A stretch of DNA of 64,000 nt, taken from the NCBI RefSeq assembly GCF_047495875.1, contig NC_092475.1, forward strand, positions 10,568,501 to 10,632,500, in the 5' to 3' direction. The first letter of the stretch is position 1; the number at the start of each line of letters is the position of its first letter. The notes under the pieces are model-generated. The model made no database searches and was not told where the DNA came from. It saw only the letters and a list, made by a program, of their open reading frames with translations. Source of the stretch: Pithys albifrons albifrons. Taxonomy: Eukaryota > Chordata > Aves > Passeriformes > Thamnophilidae. The position numbers and the translations under genes are program-made. Positions 58,276 to 64,000 of the stretch are shown in pieces.

Positions 58276-59234
58276 CTCAGATTTGGCTCATGTCAAAAAT
58301 ATATGTTTACATTTACAACGAATTTGGCCTTCTCCCACACTAAAAGCTGTTTATTTAAACCTCTCATTTTGGTCATGTCTTTTCCATCTTATATTTCTTA
58401 GACTGCTAGGTCAAAAAGGGAGTAAATAGGTCGAATGCTTCATAGAAAATGGAATACAGAGGCAATGTGGCTAAGACTTGGACTCCAGAGCTCTAAATTA
58501 AGCATATTAGCAAAGACTGGTATGAATTACTATTTATTCTTATGCTCTTTGATGGTCTTTGACTCCTTGAAGACCAGTTTTTGGTTTAGACCAAGAAAGG
58601 AAAGGAAATGTCCCAGCTCTTGGCAGCTGTGGAGATCCCTGAGCTGAGTTCCTGGAAGCACAGAAACCTCAGAGAGATGGGGACAATGAAAACAAATATG
58701 AAGAAAGAAATAAAATCATCAGGACCCACCAAATTCAGCAGAAAAAACCTGGCATGATCCCTATGGCCTTCAGGACAAACCACAACTCAGGGAGGGGACA
58801 GAGACCTCAGGCTGCAGATGTGACAGTAAATTACAAACTCACCTAATTACAAAAACAATAACAAAAGCATTTCAAGACTCTTCTGTAAGAAATTTACAGC
58901 ATCTTGGGTCATTACACTTAGGAAGGGGATGACAGATTTGTTTGACCTGAGATCAAGGCCAGGGTGTTGTGTAACACCGTAACTGTCCAACTCCATATCC
59001 TTGAGATCTGTGCAAGGCAACCCACAAGGAAAGACTCCAGAGAGAAAATCCTGAACACTGGCCTTGTATCTGTACCACACACCACAATCACCTTGCCTTT
59101 CTTCCATGGCTCTTAATAAAGGTGAGAAAGAACAAAACTCTCCAGTGAGCAAAAAAAGTCCATTCCCCATAAAACAAAGGAAAGAAGGGTCTTGCTTCAA
59201 ATCTGCTGCTTCATTCTAGTATAAAACTTTTGGG
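58276..59234. other. Unique non-coding sequence
   Basis: A minus-strand frame of 117 codons (58847-59200) has no domain. Nothing else recognised. Confidence 0.4.
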
Positions 59235-59268
59235 TTTTTTTCTTTTTTCTTTTCTTTTTTTTTTTTTT
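59235..59268. repeat. Poly(T)/pyrimidine tract
   Basis: T-runs interrupted by four single C residues. Low-complexity sequence. Confidence 0.92.
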
Positions 59269-60028
59269 GAGAGCAATCTAGTGGGGCAAATAAAAGCCCA
59301 GCTAATTTTTAAATCAGCATGTAGCCAAGTCAGCCACCCAGTAGCTCTGTCCTTGGGCAATATTATTGAAGCACACACAATCTATACTAAAGCGATCAGC
59401 TTCCCTCAGGCCTGCCAAGGGGATGCGTTAGGCAAGCCCAAAATATGACAGAAGGAAATTTATGTGCAACTTTTACACATAATATCTCATTATGACTCTC
59501 CCCAATCTTTCAATTTTAAAAATAAACGGCCTTTGTAATGATTTTACCAGGAGCATGTGGAAGGGAGATTGAAAAAAAAAAAGGAAAGTGGCTTTGGCTG
59601 CAGTTAATTCTTTTGCTCTTCTTCTTCTCTCGGGTTTTTCTTTAATTTTCCTGAAGATGCTTCCACTCAATTTAGGAAGAAATGGAATTTCCCCCTCCCT
59701 GCCACCACTCTTTCTTTGTTTTGCCCATGTTTTCAAAGAATGGAATGGCTGACATAATGAAGCCTATGTCAATAGCAAAGTCATTTTGACCAGCTGGTAA
59801 ATAATGAAAGTTTCCACTTAATGTGCAAAGGAGTTTACCCAGGGGACAAGAGCTTGGGGCCCTCCCAGGCCAGCAAACTGTCATCCCTTGCACACTGCAG
59901 ATATCTCCGAGCTCTGCCTTGGACCAACCAGAGGGTTCAGCTGGGGCTGGAGTCAGATGCTGCTTTGCCACGAAGCACATGCAGTTTTGGACACAAGAGA
60001 ACTGATTGCAGAACCATGTCAGCTGGTT
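59269..60028. other. Unique non-coding sequence
   Basis: Repeat-poor. The 59300-59480 part has motif-dense, CpG-retaining unique sequence (AAGCGATCAGC, GGATGCGTTAGGC) and may be constrained. Nothing certain. Confidence 0.35.
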
Positions 60029-60035
60029 CTTGCAG

Positions 60036-60166
60036 GATCAGGCCCACAAAGGAATTGTAAAAAGGTGGATTACACACAAGTAAGAGCAGGGAAAACACCA
60101 GTGATGATTGATCTGCAACACACAAGAGTCAGAGCTGAGCTCAGGACTTGGTTAGATAAAGAAAAG
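60036..60166 (+). other. Candidate exon of unknown transcript
   Basis: Bounded by TTCTTGCAG (ending 60035) and AAAAG-GTAATG (donor at 60167). The frame entering with a split codon ends cleanly in phase 0 and reads in part KKVDYTQVRAGKTPVMIDLQ, which looks protein-like to the eye. Against it: the acceptor has a weak pyrimidine tract and an AG 14 bases upstream, and TTGCAGGATCAGGCCC (60029-60044) also matches the end of the type A palindromic repeat. Not recognised as any known protein. Confidence 0.15.
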
Positions 60167-61653
60167 GTAATGCTGTTCCTTTTACACTGAGATGCCAATT
60201 ATGGCTTGATTTCCCACAGTTTCATTGTGGGCATCAGCAGGAGTGACTTTGTTTGCTATTGCTACTCCACAGACCACAGCCTGAGAACCCACGAGAGGAG
60301 CATATACCTGAAGTGAGACTCAGTTACAAGCATTTTCGGGAACAACCTCCTCTTAGGAAAACAAACAAAGCCAAACTCTCACAGCTTCTGCTGGTGGCAG
60401 AATGGGATGTTCTCAGAGTGGAAAGCAGAATCAGTGCCAATGTACACTGACTGTAGGGAGAGCATTCCCAGGGTGGGCTGATGGGCAGGCGACCATTGTC
60501 AGGCAGCGAGAACTGGAGCAAAGGTAAAAATATTCCAAAAGCTTTTATTGTTGCACAGTGCTACACTGTGTTTCCTTTGCATCCCAAATTCCCAAATATC
60601 TTCTCAGGAGACAACAGTTCTTATACTTGTTCCCTTCTGGTTCATCTCTTCACCTCTCTGAAATCCATGCACTAGAACAGGGTCCTGCTTTTAACCATGT
60701 TTGGCTCATTCATTCATGCATTACTGCTCCTTATTCTCCTTATCAAGCTGACACCTCTCCAGTGCATCCATCAATTCCTGGAGCCAATGATCCCTTCCCT
60801 GGGGTGGCTTTCAGCTACATCTTTTCTCTCAGGGATGAGCCATGAATTATTGTGCAATTTCTGGAGAAACTGCAAAAATATTAAGGCTGGATCCTGAAGT
60901 ATATAAGAAGAATGTATATATATTTAGCAAATGGCCATAACAAAAATAACATCTGAATACACACACAATGGAAGGAAAAAACCCTATTTTTGCAGTAAGA
61001 TTGTATATTTTCATTGTGTTTATGATACATTGGTTCTACATTTGAAGGAATATTTTGGTTTAGGCAGGACACATTGTTAATTTTCCTCAAGACAGAAAAA
61101 GACCGAGGTCAAAGGGCTGAACCTCAGTAGTGTATTCCATGCTACCCGGAACTAAATATCTGGAGGTGAGAACTGAGTCAGGATCTCCCCAGGGTGGCTT
61201 TACAGACTAATGAAGCTCTTTTAACTCATCCCACCAAGGCCTGGAAAATACCTGCATTTAACAGAAGGAGTCTTTTAAGAGAAGGATGAAATTAAACATG
61301 CTGAAATTAGAAATATTTAAGGGTGATGTACCAGTGAATGTTGGTCAACGAGGATTTTTTGTTGTAGTAACTTCATTATAACATTTATTTTGGGAGGAAA
61401 TGTCTGCATCAAGATTGTTACCGTTAGTATTAATGACATAAAATACCACCAGATGAATAGAATTTAGGAGAGAGTGGCAAAAAATTATCAGCCCGGGGAT
61501 TGCTGTGGGCATAATGCCATCAATTAATTCTTGGGAACTAAGTTTTCTCTACTGTAAAACAGGTACACCCCATTAGGTTAATGAGAATTCCCTTTTTCTT
61601 ACAGTCTGGTTTGAATTTGGCATTTGCCATGGACAGACAATGAATGTGAAGAA
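60167..61653. other. Unique non-coding sequence
   Basis: AT-rich with short open frames only. A small segment 60490-60524 is flanked by CAG and GTAAAA but has no usable acceptor tract. Nothing else seen. Confidence 0.4.
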
Positions 61654-61803
61654 TAATAGAACCTTAGAATTTGGAATGGTTTCCGTTGGAAGGGACCCTA
61701 AGGATCATCTCATTCCAACCCACTGCCATGGGGAGTGTCACCTCCCACTAAACCAGGTTGCTCAGAGCTCCATCCAACCTCCTTTCCAGGCATGGGAACT
61801 TCA
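61654..61803 (-). repeat. CR1 LINE 3' end fragment
   Basis: AATAGAACCTTAGAATTTGG, CCGTTGGAAGGGACCCTAAG and CACTAAACCAGGTTGCTCAG match the reverse-complemented CR1 tail of the same type as the copy at 33.8 kb, truncated near 61803. Confidence 0.9.
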
Positions 61804-61922
61804 AACTGAGCTCATTTTGAACACCCCTGATACAGCTGTACATGAAATATCTGGCAGTAAAAAACATGAACACTTAACATCCAGGGTAGAATGCTGCAAA
61901 TCCACTGACTCCAGTAAATATG

Positions 61923-61985
61923 TAGAATCATGGAGACCTTTAGGTTGGAAAAAGCCTTTAGCATCAGTGAGTCCACGTGTTTATG
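61923..61985 (-). repeat. CR1 LINE tail fragment
   Basis: GTAGAATCATGGAGACCTTTAG and GGTTGGAAAAAGCCTTTAGC, then CATCAGTGAGTCCAC, match the reverse-complemented CR1 tail. It has the same orientation as the fragment 120 bases upstream but is a different subfamily, so it is probably a separate insertion. Confidence 0.75.
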
Positions 61986-64000
61986 TTGTATCATAATTGC
62001 TCAGCTTGTATATCAAACAGCACAACAATTAGCATGTGGTTGTTCTTCCCACACCTGAACATCCCCCACTTCACTGAATCCTTACACAAAAATATTTCCT
62101 CCTTATTTTGAACAGATTTAAAGCAAATCTGCCTCAAATCTTCTCACACTTGCCACATCTCCAGGTATTACCTGGCAATGCTGCTAAAAAATCATCTTGA
62201 AGTGAAGGCACCTTTGTTTCACCACTAATTTCTTTGGAACTACAAAGTACTGGACACATCCCAAACCCATTTTTCCATTTGTAGAGTGAAGAGTCTTTTC
62301 TATTGAGTTGTTATAATTGGATCCACCACTACAGAAGTTGGGCGTATGTTTGACATATTTTCTATGTGGGGTATGAACACATATTTATTTCCAAACACAT
62401 TTACTTCCAAGAGAAAAGACTGAGTAGAAAGCTCAGAATTTAAGAACATTTAAAAAGGCAAGAGGCTGGGAATGAGGAGAGAGGAAGTGAGAAGTACACT
62501 GTGGTGGGGTTATTTCAGCCTCATCTGCTCTTTTGGAGACCTCCTTTCCCAGGCCAATGTCACACATTTGCTCCCGGCAGGCTGACCACAGAGGGGACCT
62601 GGTCTGGCCACTTGGTCACAGTTATCTAAGGCAGCCAAGAAGTTCAGTGACTGCTTGTGGTTTCAAATCCCAGAACCCGTAAAGCACAAATACAGGTTTC
62701 AAATGCGAGGCTGTGACCTCTCCACTCACCAATAAAACATGCCCAAAGTCATAATAAACAAAACCTTACAATTCAGGGTGGCAAGGCATAAACCAGTCAG
62801 ATGTATTTTCTTTCTGGCCACTTAAGCAAATCTTAGCCTTTACCAAAAACTACCTCAGTGAACTAAGTTAGCAAAACAATCCTGATTACAACATAGGTTA
62901 AAAAAAATAAGTCAAATAAACTTAACCTAGAGTTTCTCATGGGATGTTTTATGTTCTTGTTGTTGCAGAGCAGAATATGGGCCAGGATAAACATGGAAGG
63001 GACACAAGTGTGATAATATAATGACACCTTTTATTAGCTGAAAGAAGGAAAAAGAATAACAGAACTTCAGATACATCAAAGGTCTTTTTTCTTCATGTTC
63101 AGGATGCAGAAAGGAAAAACCACAGCTTGTATATTCCTGACAATACTCATCTTGTCAAGAGCATGAACTCAAGTTGTTGGTTTTTAATGTCTCTGGATGG
63201 CCAGTGAGGGAGGGGGAGGGAGAGAAAGAGTGGCTTTGGAGGAATTGAAGGAACTGACATCTGGTTATACAACGATACAAATTTCCAGGTCATACTTAAC
63301 AGCACGAATAATAAACTGCAAAGACTCGCTGGCTACTTTCAGAGTGACACCACGGTAACCTTGTTACGCTGTTTTCCCTGGGCTACCGGCAGGGCTCCAG
63401 CGATCGCAGCCAGGGAAGGAGCACAGGCAGGTTTTCAGGAAAGATTTACTTTCACAGGGGATAAAGATGGGCACTCCTGGGTGTCTGAGGCTCTTCAGAG
63501 AGGGGGCAAGAGTCAGAGCTGCTGCATGGAAAAGGCCAAAACCAAACAGTGCACAAGAGGAGACAAACCCAGGGATAAAAGAGACGTGCTGGCACTCTGG
63601 TATCTGCTGCTATTAACAGATGCAGCAGAGCTGGGGCAGTGGATTAATGATTTCTTTTCCATCCTCCTACATCTTTTTCAGCCCCTGTCATCATTTATTA
63701 TAGCATCCTTACTTTCTTAATCAGATTGACAGAAGGGAATAAACTTCACCCTGCAGGTGTTTTCAGGAGAAAATGTATTTTCCCTGGGAACTGGATACTA
63801 GATATGGTGAGTAACAGCTGTTGTTCCCAACAGTTCATGACACTGTAGTAGCAGATACTTTTTGCCTGAGTATTTCAGATATGCCCACCTATGCTATAAA
63901 CAATACTCCTGTAAATATAGAATTTTAAATGTAGGAAGTATTCTCAAGCAGTAGGTTAGAAAGTGTATTAAAAGATCTATCCCTTACATTGATTTTAAAG
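61986..64000. other. Unique non-coding sequence
   Basis: A purine-rich run lies at 63206-63230. A short CpG cluster at 63290-63420 includes GCGATCGC (63400-63407). The plus-strand frame at 63361-63720 (119 codons, no ATG at the start) has no recognised domain. Confidence 0.4.

Noticed and set aside
60490..60524. Short segment between GGGCAG and GTAAAA
   Set aside because: No pyrimidine tract before the AG and a stop directly upstream in the same frame.

Overview
This window looks like nuclear DNA of a bird. The best evidence is a set of interspersed CR1 LINE 3' ends of avian type, on both strands. They sit near 4.1-4.4, 5.8-6.2, 28.5-28.7, 33.8-34.3, 56.3-56.5 and 61.65-61.98 kb, with an older relic at 53.2 kb. 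Some end in the direct ATTCTATG-type repeats typical of CR1. Much older MIR-type (amniote CORE-SINE) relics and two kinds of small palindromic element that I recall from reptile and bird DNA are also present. The order is not resolvable by eye. I saw no bacterial, viral or mitochondrial block.

No protein-coding gene is demonstrable. The longest open frame is about 210 codons (minus strand, 42401-43033). It has no domain I recognise and runs antisense through a MIR relic. I found no tRNA, rRNA, snRNA or known microRNA by inspection, no CRISPR array and no provirus. The window is best read as intergenic or deep intronic sequence, AT-rich and CpG-poor. Only short CpG clusters (16.0-16.17 and 63.29-63.42 kb) stand out. 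Three segments (16120-16237, 35852-35996, 60036-60166) are open and flanked by plausible splice sites. They are offered as low-confidence candidate exons of an unknown coding or long noncoding transcript.

Layout. 0-14 kb: mostly unique sequence with two CR1 copies and one MIR relic. 14-19 kb: two MIR relics and the CpG-rich candidate exon. 19-26 kb: a G-quadruplex motif, a GA microsatellite, two adjacent ancient palindromic elements, an 18-bp perfect palindrome and another MIR relic. 28-35 kb: a CR1, a CATC microsatellite, a strong 17-bp-stem hairpin and the longest CR1. 38-42 kb: a second copy of the ancient palindromic family, a 27-bp minisatellite and a C-rich G4 strand. 42-46 kb: MIR relics, TAATTA repeats, a 13-bp-stem hairpin inside a motif-dense block and a TTA microsatellite. 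49-64 kb: relic MIR and CR1 tails, an A-rich tract preceded by a polyadenylation signal, a CR1 with internal rearrangement, a compound microsatellite and two CR1 fragments close together.

Nothing here works together as an operon or pathway. If the window has a function it is probably cis-regulatory. The motif-dense, repeat-poor blocks near 8.65, 25.1-25.3, 41.8-42.0, 45.05-45.4 and 57.6-57.85 kb are the places I would test first for conservation across birds and reptiles.
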